Position numbers and translations under genes: made by a program
The notes under the pieces: generated by a model
What the model was told of the DNA's origin: nothing
What the model saw: only the letters and a program-made list of their open reading frames with translations
Databases searched by the model: none
Assembly: GCA_003045895.1 (NCBI GenBank)
Contig: PZPC01000031.1
Coordinates: forward strand, 1 to 58,372
DNA length: 58,372 nt
Direction of reading: 5' to 3'
Origin: Bacteroidota bacterium
GTDB lineage: Bacteria > Bacteroidota > Bacteroidia > Chitinophagales > Saprospiraceae
Part shown: positions 42,786 to 51,091 of the stretch, piece by piece
Numbering within the stretch: position 1 is the first letter of the stretch
Layout: every line of letters starts with the position of its first letter

Positions 42786-43754
42786 TTATTCGGGGATTCC
42801 CAGATGGAGGATTCTCGCCCCGGATTGTGCAACCGGGTGCACACTTTTTCCGATGACAATGCCGTCTTCCGGTGCGATGTATTCTTTGATCAGGTCGCCA
42901 AAAATATTGCGCAAAGTAGCCACCACCTGCCCTTTCTTTACCCGTTCGGTTACTTGTGGATGAACGGTGACGATGCCACCCGTATCGGTATAGAGCCAGT
43001 AGGAATTGTGGCACAGTACTGCGGGCTCGGCGGGTGGATCCACTTTGCCGGGCAGCATGTTGAAATCGTAGAGCAGGTTGAAGACACCGGTCAGGCCATC
43101 GCGTACCATTCCTTTCTGGATCATATTGGGATCGCCAACTTCGAGGGTGATAGCGGCAATTTTCATTTCACCCGCCGTACCGCGCAAGGTGCCGTCGTTG
43201 GGTGGGTTGTGCACAATGATCTGGGCTTGCTGCAGCCAGGCCATCCGACAAACGGTGGGGTCTTCCATATCGGCCCGGATATAATAGGAATTGATGCGCC
43301 CAAAACTGGCCGTGTGGAGGTCAATGAGCAGGTCGAATTCCTTGACAATCTGGTGTACCAGGCGCCAGGCGTAAACCTGGCTGACATTGCCTTCGGGTTT
43401 GCCGGGCATGATATGGTTGAGGTCGGTTCCGTCGGGGAAGCGTCTTTTTTTGCGCAGCAACGAGGGAACATTCACCACGGGAATACCGACAATGGTGCCA
43501 CTCAGTTGGCTAATGTCGATTTTTTGGAACAAACGCTGAATCACCAGGATACCATTGAGCTCGTTGCCGTGCAAGGCAGCGGTAAGCCCCAGTACCGGCC
43601 CATCGCCCTCCCCCCGGGCTACAATGACGGGAATGTAAACGGGCATCCCCATGCCATCCGTTACAATGTGGAACCAAAAGCGGCTGATGGTGCCTTTGGG
43701 GACCTGCGTAATATCCAGGTCGGAAATAACTGCGATCTGCTGATCTATTAACAT
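42786..43754 (-). CDS. Succinylglutamate desuccinylase/aspartoacylase-family M14 hydrolase
   Basis: Zinc hydrolase of 322 residues with the AstE/ASPA motif set: AALHGNELNG (His, Glu ligands), FPDGTDLNHIMPG, LLIDLHTASFG (His ligand) and AAITLEVGDP (catalytic Glu). A C-terminal beta domain (GGIVTVHPQVTERVKKGQVV) is biotinyl-like, as in the DUF2817/AstE group. The reaction is hydrolysis of an N-acyl amino acid or short peptide amide. It overlaps the ATP-grasp gene by 7 bp, recalling the well-known RimK-like ligase plus AstE-like peptidase pairing. Confidence 0.87.
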   Translation of the reverse strand: MLIDQQIAVISDLDITQVPKGTISRFWFHIVTDGMGMPVYIPVIVARGEGDGPVLGLTAALHGNELNGILVIQRLFQKIDISQLSGTIVGIPVVNVPSLLRKKRRFPDGTDLNHIMPGKPEGNVSQVYAWRLVHQIVKEFDLLIDLHTASFGRINSYYIRADMEDPTVCRMAWLQQAQIIVHNPPNDGTLRGTAGEMKIAAITLEVGDPNMIQKGMVRDGLTGVFNLLYDFNMLPGKVDPPAEPAVLCHNSYWLYTDTGGIVTVHPQVTERVKKGQVVATLRNIFGDLIKEYIAPEDGIVIGKSVHPVAQSGARILHLGIPE

Positions 43755-44758
43755 GTTATGTTTTTAAGCTTACGGTCAATGTATTGCCACAGTATTTCGA
43801 CCGCTTGTTCTACGAGTGGCTGGCCATTTTGTTGGGCCATTTGCTGAAGTCCGCCAATACTGGTGGCATTAATTTCGGAAAGTACTCTTTTGTTATCATC
43901 TCCCACCAGGGTGTCTATGCCGTACATGACGACGCCCATTTGAGCAAGGGTTGGTTGCAAAGCAGCAATGATCGCTTCTTCGTCGGCATCGACCTCGGCA
44001 ATAATAGAGTTCCCGCCCTGCGCTACGTTGCACAACCAGGAGCCCGGGGCGGGTATCCGCAGCGCTGCGCCCATGATGTGCCCATCGAAGACGACAATGC
44101 GTTTGTCACCCATGGAGACGTTTTTAAGGAATTTAACTCCCAAATAAGGCTGGGGGTCGGCCTGGTATTGCCGGGCAAATTGCGCAAAGCTCAGGTTCTT
44201 GCCTTCGCTCGAGACCTGGTCGCCATCAATGCGTACCACGCCCTGGCCACCGTAGGCCCGCAGGGGTTTGAGCACAATGGCAAAGCGCGCTTTAAACTGG
44301 ATGATATCTTCCAGCGTTTGACAAAGCTGCATGGGTGGGCAAAGCGCAGGAAAATCGAGCAGAAAGTCTTTGCTGCCCGTGCGTAGAATGCCGGCCGGAT
44401 GGTTGATAAAAAGTTGTTGGGGGTAGCAGGTGGTTAGCATGGCGGCCAACTTTTCCGGAAATGGAGGGGGAAGGCGCAGCCAGACGACATCGTAGTCGGT
44501 AAGGGCCACGGGCCGTAAATTCTGGGATAAATCCCGTCCGTCCGGATAAAAAGAAAAATCGTGTTTTACCGGAGTTGCCTGCAAGGGGCCGGGGAGGTGC
44601 TTTTCGAAAAAATCAGCATGGGCCGCATGGCTTCGGGTAACGATATCTACCTGGGTAAAACCAGGGTGGTGGTGGAGGGCGCGTCCGATCGGATAAACCC
44701 CATTTTCAGCAGTGTGTTTACGGTGGTCCGTAATGATCAGGATGCGGTAGCCATTCAT
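43748..44758 (-). CDS. ATP-grasp ligase, glutathione synthetase/RimK-like
   Basis: 336 residues with a pre-ATP-grasp domain (YRILIITDHRKH) and an ATP-grasp core: IVLKPLRAYGGQGVVRI, GDKRIVVFDGHIMGAALRIP, GVDTLVGDD-like GIDTLVGDDNKRVLSEINATSIGG with the metal-binding Glu and Asn. This matches prokaryotic glutathione synthetase-type enzymes, which join an amino group to a carboxyl group using ATP. It lies directly after (0 bp) the ATP-grasp-like gene at 44759 and overlaps the M14 gene. No gshA-like gene is nearby, so peptide-tag or small-peptide synthesis is as likely as glutathione. Confidence 0.85.
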   Translation of the reverse strand: MNGYRILIITDHRKHTAENGVYPIGRALHHHPGFTQVDIVTRSHAAHADFFEKHLPGPLQATPVKHDFSFYPDGRDLSQNLRPVALTDYDVVWLRLPPPFPEKLAAMLTTCYPQQLFINHPAGILRTGSKDFLLDFPALCPPMQLCQTLEDIIQFKARFAIVLKPLRAYGGQGVVRIDGDQVSSEGKNLSFAQFARQYQADPQPYLGVKFLKNVSMGDKRIVVFDGHIMGAALRIPAPGSWLCNVAQGGNSIIAEVDADEEAIIAALQPTLAQMGVVMYGIDTLVGDDNKRVLSEINATSIGGLQQMAQQNGQPLVEQAVEILWQYIDRKLKNITC

Positions 44759-46213
44759 TTATAACATGATTTCGTCAATCAGACTCTGATCATCATTCAG
44801 GCTACGGAAGAGCCGCATCCGAAATTTACCTTGTTTATTGAGTAAGGTTTTGGCCATGTTGTCAATGGCAACCATCGATAATACGGTTTGAATATAAGCT
44901 TCAATGAGATCGTCCAGGCCAATACCCAGTTTGTTAAAGTCCCGGCGATCCATTAAGACGAGTCGATTGCTATCGGTTGACCAGCTGCCATCCGGCTGCA
45001 GGAACGACAGGTTGGTCCCCAGCATCTCCCAACTGTTGGTACTGTCTTCGATTTTATCCACCAGGGGCTTGGCCGAGCGGCGGGCGTAGGTGCAAAGTGG
45101 CAGGATACCCTGTTCGGAAGAACTGACCATCATCCGGATATCGGCCACGTAGGTTTCCCCTTTGCTGTTGGGAATGGTACCTACGTGGTAGAGTTTGCCC
45201 GAAGAAGTGGTGCTGCTCCAGTGGTAATTGCCGATGAGGCTTTGTACGATGAAGCGGTCATAGTGGAATTCCATCGCCATAAAAGCATCGAGTTCCCGTT
45301 TGGTGACAATGGTGAAAACACCTTGCCCGGCATTGCTGTAGGGAACCTTGATCACGGCCTGGCCACCCATCTTCTTTACCCACAGCGGAACTTCCTCCTT
45401 GCTCACGTCCCAGATGGTTTCCGGGGTGTTTATTTTCAGTCCGTGGGCTTCCAGTTCGGCATTGAAGAGGTCATAGGCCTTGGCGGCAACCATTTTGTTG
45501 CGCCCACCAGCCAGGCAGGCCAGAATGGGATTGAGGATACGGGTTTTCGTATGCAAGGGCAGCCGGTTCCAGGGGCGCTGGGTAACGTAGCGAAAAGCAG
45601 CCCGGATGGGGATCCAGTCGCCAGCCTCGTCGCGAATCAGCATCACGCCATCATCAAAGCGCACCGGTGGATTCGTATCATCTTCGTAGAAAGGGACCAG
45701 GTAAACTTTTTCCTGCATCACATCGGCAATGACTTCGGCGTAACCGGCGGTTTCCATGATGTTTTTATCATAAATAACTGCCAGGCCACCATCAAGGCTT
45801 TTGCGGAGGTTTTTTAGGTGGGGTTTAAAGGTCCGCTCGATGAGCAACCGGTAACTGCCCTGTTCCTGGTTGTCGTCCAGGAGGGGCATCGATTTTTGCC
45901 CGGAAGGGCAGGAGTTGTTCTCTACCACCACCATCTGGCGTTTGCCCCGGGCCGAGGTGACGTTGAGCAGGTCGGCACCCGCCCAAAGAAAGTGCTTGGC
46001 GCGGTAATTGAGGATCTCCCGCAGCTTTTCCGGATTGACTTTGGGGTGGAGGTGGCAATAACGGTTAATAATCCGATCCTGGCCCAGGTTGAGGAAAAAA
46101 TTGATCATCGGGTGGATGGTCGCATTCAGGGCTTTGGGGTACCAATGCGCGTGTGCTTCAAACCCTCCAGGATACTTCGTTGTAGCGGTTGTGGGTTGGC
46201 TTTTTACGGGCAT
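44759..46213 (-). CDS. ATP-grasp-like protein of unknown function
   Basis: 484 residues. No family name recalled. [22 protein letters not shown] resembles the ATP-binding glycine-rich loop of ATP-grasp enzymes and [13 protein letters not shown] the following hinge, while [20 protein letters not shown] and [18 protein letters not shown] are conspicuous. The stop is adjacent to the next ATP-grasp gene, so the two are surely co-transcribed with the M14 hydrolase. The trio looks like a make-and-unmake set for an amide-linked product (inference). Confidence 0.65.
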   Translation of the reverse strand: MPVKSQPTTATTKYPGGFEAHAHWYPKALNATIHPMINFFLNLGQDRIINRYCHLHPKVNPEKLREILNYRAKHFLWAGADLLNVTSARGKRQMVVVENNSCPSGQKSMPLLDDNQEQGSYRLLIERTFKPHLKNLRKSLDGGLAVIYDKNIMETAGYAEVIADVMQEKVYLVPFYEDDTNPPVRFDDGVMLIRDEAGDWIPIRAAFRYVTQRPWNRLPLHTKTRILNPILACLAGGRNKMVAAKAYDLFNAELEAHGLKINTPETIWDVSKEEVPLWVKKMGGQAVIKVPYSNAGQGVFTIVTKRELDAFMAMEFHYDRFIVQSLIGNYHWSSTTSSGKLYHVGTIPNSKGETYVADIRMMVSSSEQGILPLCTYARRSAKPLVDKIEDSTNSWEMLGTNLSFLQPDGSWSTDSNRLVLMDRRDFNKLGIGLDDLIEAYIQTVLSMVAIDNMAKTLLNKQGKFRMRLFRSLNDDQSLIDEIML

Positions 46214-46420
46214 TTTATTCGGTTTTATGGAAGGGGTTACGGGATGCGATTACTGCCCGATTCTTTAGATCGCGTGAATTTGCCGCAAAGTAGATAAAGT
46301 AATTTGAAGTCGGCAGATATGTAACCGAAAGATGCAGGTATTTGCGGCAGGACGAAAAATTTTCAGGTAATTTTTCAACAATTAACAACCGGCAGAGAAC
46401 GTTCAATGTAAATTAATTGT

Positions 46421-46428
46421 TAATTTTG
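46421..46428 (+). promoter_or_regulatory. -7 element before the small membrane protein gene
   Basis: TAATTTTG, exact TAnnTTTG, 26 bp before the ATG at 46454. The -33 position reads GTTC, a weak match. The 240-bp divergent gap 46214-46453 also holds tgaatttgccgcaaa (46275-46289), shared with the region at 6980. Confidence 0.5.
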
Positions 46429-46453
46429 AGTAAATTAAACGTAAACAAAAGGA

Positions 46454-46951
46454 ATGAGTAAGCAGATTTTTGTAGAAGAACAGGCCTTCAAGGGGGCCGA
46501 TTTGTTGGTTTTAGCGGGTATTATCGCCGCCAGTTTGGCCTATTTGTTAGTAAAAGATATGGTGGCCAGTAACTTTGCCCACCCGGGACCCGATTTGTTG
46601 GCCCTGATCCTAATTATAGGGTTGGTGTGGTGGATGCGTTCTTTGTTGCAGCAGCGTTTGAAGACCACGGTGACCCGAAAAAAGCTCATTTGCCAGCTTA
46701 CGACAGGGGCAACCCACAAAGAGAAAATACCTTTGGCTAAGATCGCATCTTGCGCTGTTGTGAAGACGCCACTGGGTGCACAATGGAGTGGTAGTAACCT
46801 GCACTATGGGAACGAAAAAATGTTTTCGTTTACGGGGCGCAATGGTTTAGCTATTCAAACCAGGGATGGTCATCAGTATTTTGTCGGTTCCAGACGGGTC
46901 AATGAGTTAGCCGCAGCGATCAAGCAGGCTTTGCTGGCGGATAAGCCATAG
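46454..46951 (+). CDS. Small membrane protein with PH-like domain
   Basis: 165 residues: two hydrophobic helices (LLVLAGIIAASLAYLLV and LLALILIIGLVWWM) then a soluble beta-rich domain (TTVTRKKLICQLTTG, AIQTRDGHQYFVGSRRVNELAAAI) that looks like a bacterial PH domain. Function unknown. Its 3' end overlaps the convergent SET gene by 32 bp. Confidence 0.7.
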   Translation: MSKQIFVEEQAFKGADLLVLAGIIAASLAYLLVKDMVASNFAHPGPDLLALILIIGLVWWMRSLLQQRLKTTVTRKKLICQLTTGATHKEKIPLAKIASCAVVKTPLGAQWSGSNLHYGNEKMFSFTGRNGLAIQTRDGHQYFVGSRRVNELAAAIKQALLADKP

Positions 46952-47540
46952 CCTGCTGCTTTAGCCGAAGGGCATATACCGACCGGTATTGCTGGAGGTC
47001 GGTGCCCAATTTTTCTACTGCTTCCTGGGTGCTTTCGTCCAGGAAAGAAAGTAGCGGTTGGTCTACGACAAACAACTGGGGAAGGGCAGCTCTGATCTTG
47101 GCGTCCCAGTCTGTGTAATAATTATCGAAGTCACGGGGTTGGATGACCTTCCGGCACCCCGGTTGGTCGCAGACCAGTTCCATGCTGTATTCCAGGTTGA
47201 AAATCCCGTATTCATCGGTGATTTGTTCGCCGGGTTGGATATCCCGGATCGCTATTTCAAAGCCGTAACCAGTAGAAATGGTATTGCAATTGCAGCAATG
47301 GTTGACGTATTTGGCAAAATCCCAACTCACAATGCGGTTACCCACTTCGTCCACGTAGGAATATTTTTCAATAACGTCCTGCATGGCCTGGTTGTGGGCA
47401 CCATAATCGCCGGGGGTGACTACAATTTCCAGGCTATCCTTTACGTAAGTGATCGTTCCTTTCGGGATGAAGGCGGTCGCAAAGACGCCGTAACCTACTG
47501 CCGGGCTAATAAAACGCAATTCGGTTTGGGGGTGAATCAT
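46920..47540 (-). CDS. SET-domain protein
   Basis: 206 residues. SET methyltransferase blocks: GYGVFATAFIPKGTITYV at the start, WDFAKYVNHCCNCNT (the NHS-like motif with a Cys-rich twist), and IQPGEQITDEYGIFN (pseudoknot Tyr). A CDQPGCRK stretch follows, so Cys-rich segments may bind zinc (post-SET-like). SET enzymes methylate protein lysines; bacterial targets are mostly unknown. Neighbours in this window (ATP-grasp, M14, GNAT-nitrilase) suggest a peptide or protein modification context, which is inference only. Confidence 0.8.
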   Translation of the reverse strand: MIHPQTELRFISPAVGYGVFATAFIPKGTITYVKDSLEIVVTPGDYGAHNQAMQDVIEKYSYVDEVGNRIVSWDFAKYVNHCCNCNTISTGYGFEIAIRDIQPGEQITDEYGIFNLEYSMELVCDQPGCRKVIQPRDFDNYYTDWDAKIRAALPQLFVVDQPLLSFLDESTQEAVEKLGTDLQQYRSVYALRLKQQAMAYPPAKPA

Positions 47541-47925
47541 GGGCGCGAGATAATTCCGGATGAAAGTAAAAATGACCTAAGGAAAATAATGGTTTTTCAG
47601 AAAACTTGCAATAAAAAACCAAATAAAAGAACCCAATTCTGAATAAATATTGAAGAACCGGACCCTGGCGGAAATTATTTTGGCGGCCCTTTTCGGCTAG
47701 CAGGCTTTTTCACGGTTACTTAAGTAATTGTAGCTTCAGCCTGGTTAAAAATAAGTGGAGAAGCGTTAATTGATTAATTTTGCGGCCTGTTAAGCGGGCA
47801 GTTGTCCGAAAACCTTCTACCGTTCTTCAGCAAGGGATTCCCTTGTTGCCTTCCTTGGGGTCGAATAGGGCTAAATCGTTGGTGTACCAACCTTTGCCGA
47901 ATTAAATTGTTGAAAAAATAAAAAA
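47541..47925 (+). promoter_or_regulatory. Long leader region of the GNAT-nitrilase gene, with promoter -7 element
   Basis: A 385-bp gap without a gene. TAATTTTG at 47775-47782 is an exact -7 element, giving a leader of about 135 nt. The leader holds two small perfect hairpins, caagggattcccttg and gttggtgtaccaac. No known riboswitch was recognised. Confidence 0.5.
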
Positions 47926-49467
47926 ATGATAACCGAGCCTTCGTTAGTAGAATTGCGCTACCTGGAAATTGAAGATTACCTGGGATTAAAAGATTCCATG
48001 CAAAAAGCTTATCCCCACTGGGAAGGATCTTACTGGCGTAAGCACCATATTGAGAAGTTACTCAAACTGTTTCCCGAAGGACAGCTAGCGGTGGTGATGG
48101 ACGGACAAGTAGTCGGTTGTGCCCTTTCGCTGATTGTTAATTACGATAAGTTTGGAGATCATCACACGTACGCCCAGATAACGGGTAACTACGAATTTGA
48201 CACCCACGATCCGAATGGCGATGTACTCTACGGCATTGATGTATTCATTCACCCTGATTATCGGGGCCTGCGCCTGGGGCGTCGCTTGTATGACGGCCGC
48301 AAGGAGTTGTGCGAAAACCTCAACCTGCGCAGCATTATCTTTGGTGGCCGCCTGCCCAAATACGCCGAGCACGCCAAAGACATGACCCCTAAGGAATACA
48401 TCGTCAAAGTGCGTAATCGGGTCATTTACGATCCGGTACTTACTTTCCAGTTGGCCAATGAGTTCCACGTTAAACGCGTGATCAAAGGCTACCTGGAAGG
48501 CGATGAACAGTCGTTGGAGAATGCCACCCTCATGGAGTGGAATAATATCTACTACCAGGAGAAGGAAGTGTTGGTGAATGCCAAAAAGCAAGTGGTTCGG
48601 TTGGGGCTGGTACAATGGCAGATGCGCTTATTTCCCAATTTTGAGGCCTTTTGTGAGCAAGCCGAATTTTTTGTGGACGCGGTGAGTGATTACAAGAGTG
48701 ATTTTATCTTGTTTCCAGAGTTTTTCAATGCCCCACTCATGGCGCCCTTCAACCACCTGTCCGAAGCGGATGCTATCCGGGAGTTGGCCGCTTACACCGA
48801 ACCCCTGCGGGAACGTTTCCGGCAGATGGCCATCGAGTACAACCTCAACATTATCACCGGGAGTATGCCGCAGGTACGGGCCGACGGGCAGTTGTACAAC
48901 GTAGGTTTTGTGTGTCACCGGGACGGTACCGTGGACCAGTATGAAAAAATCCACATCACTCCTTCCGAAAAGCAGGCCTGGGGTATGGTTGGTGGTGACA
49001 AGATCAAGGTGTTTGATACAGACTGTGGCAAGATCGGGGTATTGATCTGTTACGATTCTGAGTTTCCGGAATTGTCGCGTTTACTCGCTGACCAGGGCAT
49101 GCACATCTTGTTCGTACCTTTCCTGACCGACACCCAGAACGGCTACATGCGGGTACGGGTCTGTTCCCAGGCACGCGCCATCGAAAACGAGTGCTACGTG
49201 GCTATAGCCGGCTGTGTGGGCAATTTGCCCCGGGTTAACAACATGGATATCCAGTTTGCGCAGGCTGCCGTATTTACACCCAGCGACTTTGCTTTCCCCA
49301 CCAACGGGATCAAAGCCGAAGCTACCCCCAATACCGAAATGACCTTGGTTGCCGATGTCGACCTGGACCTGCTCAAGGCATTACACAGTTACGGAAGTGT
49401 ACGCAACCTGAAGGATCGCCGCCATGATGTGTACCAATTGAAGGCCCTGGAAAAAGCTACAAAATAA
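47926..49467 (+). CDS. GNAT acetyltransferase-nitrilase fusion protein
   Basis: 513 residues. The N-terminal GNAT domain (about 1-180) has YGIDVFIHPDYRGLRLGRRLYDGRKEL (CoA loop). The C-terminal carbon-nitrogen hydrolase domain (about 225-510) has the Glu-Lys-Cys triad in LFPEFFNAPL, YEKIHITPSEK and GVLICYDSEFPEL. The fusion is a known bacterial architecture. The nitrilase half cleaves amides; the GNAT half may acylate the same substrate. No signal peptide. Substrate unknown. Confidence 0.92.
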   Translation: MITEPSLVELRYLEIEDYLGLKDSMQKAYPHWEGSYWRKHHIEKLLKLFPEGQLAVVMDGQVVGCALSLIVNYDKFGDHHTYAQITGNYEFDTHDPNGDVLYGIDVFIHPDYRGLRLGRRLYDGRKELCENLNLRSIIFGGRLPKYAEHAKDMTPKEYIVKVRNRVIYDPVLTFQLANEFHVKRVIKGYLEGDEQSLENATLMEWNNIYYQEKEVLVNAKKQVVRLGLVQWQMRLFPNFEAFCEQAEFFVDAVSDYKSDFILFPEFFNAPLMAPFNHLSEADAIRELAAYTEPLRERFRQMAIEYNLNIITGSMPQVRADGQLYNVGFVCHRDGTVDQYEKIHITPSEKQAWGMVGGDKIKVFDTDCGKIGVLICYDSEFPELSRLLADQGMHILFVPFLTDTQNGYMRVRVCSQARAIENECYVAIAGCVGNLPRVNNMDIQFAQAAVFTPSDFAFPTNGIKAEATPNTEMTLVADVDLDLLKALHSYGSVRNLKDRRHDVYQLKALEKATK

Positions 49468-49665
49468 GATCAGCTGAAATAAATCAAGCACCGCTTTCAT
49501 TTTTTTCCTATTTTTAAATAATCCTTGGGGGAATAAAGAAATTCTTCCTTTTCTTTGGCCACCAATTTGCGGCTAGTAGAAGAATTATTTTTTTGTGTAA
49601 AACTAATTCTGTGAAGAGGGCGTTTTGCTATCTCGAACATTCAATAGTAATCATAAAGTATTTTT

Positions 49666-50373
49666 ATGTCAAAGCAACCTTCCGTAGTAAACCGCTATTC
49701 CGACCAGGAGCTACAGTTTTTCAAGGAAAAGATTGAAGCCAAACTTCGCGAGGCAAAGGATTACCAGGTGTCGATCAATGAACAGATCGATAACATCAAT
49801 GAGACGCTGAGCGAGGAGGGAGACTGGATGGATGATACGGCTAGTTTGACGGACCTGGAAATGCTCCAAATGATGCGGCACCGACAGCAGAAACACATCA
49901 TCGACCTCGAGAATGCGCTTCAGCGCATTCACAATAAATCATACGGTATTTGTATTGTTTCCGGAGAACTGATCGATAAAAAGCGATTGCTGGCAGTGCC
50001 TACTACCACCAAAAGCCTGGCATCCAAGAACCTGGCCGCTACGGTGAATGATCGCCAAACCAGAGACGACGACGATGATGAGGATGCGCCCAAGCCAGCC
50101 GTACGGGAAAAGAAAGAGCCGGTTATCATCACCAAAGTAATCCGCAAAGTGAACCCTAATGCGCCGGATGCCGGTAGCCTCAAAGTGAAGGACAGCTTTA
50201 TGGATGGTGACGATGATGACGATGATGGGTTTGATGACCTGGATATGGACCTGGATGATAGCGATGACCTGGATGATATCGACGACAGCGAGGGCAGCAA
50301 AGTAACCTACGTTGATCCCAACGAATTGGAAGAAAGTGACATGGCTGATGACAGCTACGATGATGGGTTGTAA
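49666..50373 (+). CDS. TraR/DksA-like protein with long acidic tail and degenerate zinc finger
   Basis: 235 residues. The N-terminal part is a coiled coil (FFKEKIEAKLREAKDYQVSI) followed by SYGICIVSGELIDKKRLLAVPTTT, the DksA C-terminal signature. Only one Cys of the usual four remains (GICIVSG), so it should not bind zinc normally. From residue about 130 the protein is low-complexity and Asp-rich (DGDDDDDDGFDDLDMDLDDS). DksA-type proteins act in the RNA polymerase secondary channel. Whether this one does is uncertain. A short hydrophilic, mostly disordered tail may bind basic partners. Confidence 0.75.
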   Translation: MSKQPSVVNRYSDQELQFFKEKIEAKLREAKDYQVSINEQIDNINETLSEEGDWMDDTASLTDLEMLQMMRHRQQKHIIDLENALQRIHNKSYGICIVSGELIDKKRLLAVPTTTKSLASKNLAATVNDRQTRDDDDDEDAPKPAVREKKEPVIITKVIRKVNPNAPDAGSLKVKDSFMDGDDDDDDGFDDLDMDLDDSDDLDDIDDSEGSKVTYVDPNELEESDMADDSYDDGL

Positions 50374-50416
50374 ACACCGTTCGGTGGTAGCTGTCGGGCC
50401 AAAATAGTTGCTGCGC

Positions 50417-51091
50417 TTGAAAATTCTTATCGTTGAAGACGAAGACGACCTGCTCACGCTCCTGGTTAACCACTTGAAAAAGGAGAGCCACGTGTGTGAG
50501 CAGGCCACCACCTGGCGTGGAGGTTACCAGAAAATCAATAATTTTGACTACGATTGTGTCCTTATCGACCTGGATCTTCCCGATGGCGATGGGCTCAAAC
50601 TGGTGCAATTGCTTCGGGCCGATGCCAGCAATACCGCTATTGTTGTCATTTCGGCCCGCGCTACCATCGCTGACCGGATCCACGGATTGAATTTAGGGGC
50701 GGATGATTTCCTGACCAAACCTTTCAGCCTGGCCGAGCTTTCGGCGCGCATCAATGCGATTCTGCGGCGGCGCAACAATATCCCGGTCAACGAATTGAAT
50801 TTTGGCAAGCTGGTTATCCAACTCGACGAACGCCAGGCCAGCAGCGAAGAGCGAGCGATTAAACTCACCAAAAAAGAATTTGATATACTCGTCTACCTGG
50901 CGCGCAACCGCAACCGGGTCGTCACCAAAGGGCGTATTGCCGAACACCTGTGGGGCGATTACATGGACGAAGCGGTCTCCTACGATTTCATCTACGCGCA
51001 CGTAAAAAACCTCCGCAAGAAGCTGCTGGAATACGGTTGTGGCGATTACCTGCAAACCGTTTACGGGATTGGTTATAAATTCCAGGTCTAA
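50417..51091 (+). CDS. OmpR/PhoB-family response regulator
   Basis: Receiver domain (KILIVEDEDDLL, phosphoacceptor Asp in CVLIDLDLPDGDG, conserved Lys in FLTKPF) and a winged-helix DNA-binding domain (KLTKKEFDILVYLARNRNRVV, YIDTVYGIGY-like YLQTVYGIGYKF). The family's usual MKILIVEDE start corresponds to TTG at 50417; TTG at 50408 is the only other in-frame option close by. No histidine kinase gene is adjacent, so it is an orphan in this window. It ends 4 bp inside the convergent lipoprotein gene. Confidence 0.9.
   Translation: MKILIVEDEDDLLTLLVNHLKKESHVCEQATTWRGGYQKINNFDYDCVLIDLDLPDGDGLKLVQLLRADASNTAIVVISARATIADRIHGLNLGADDFLTKPFSLAELSARINAILRRRNNIPVNELNFGKLVIQLDERQASSEERAIKLTKKEFDILVYLARNRNRVVTKGRIAEHLWGDYMDEAVSYDFIYAHVKNLRKKLLEYGCGDYLQTVYGIGYKFQV

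Noticed and set aside
42786-47540. A RiPP or graspetide cluster
   Set aside because: No short precursor peptide gene with a repeated core was found near the ATP-grasp genes; kept only as an open modification-system idea.
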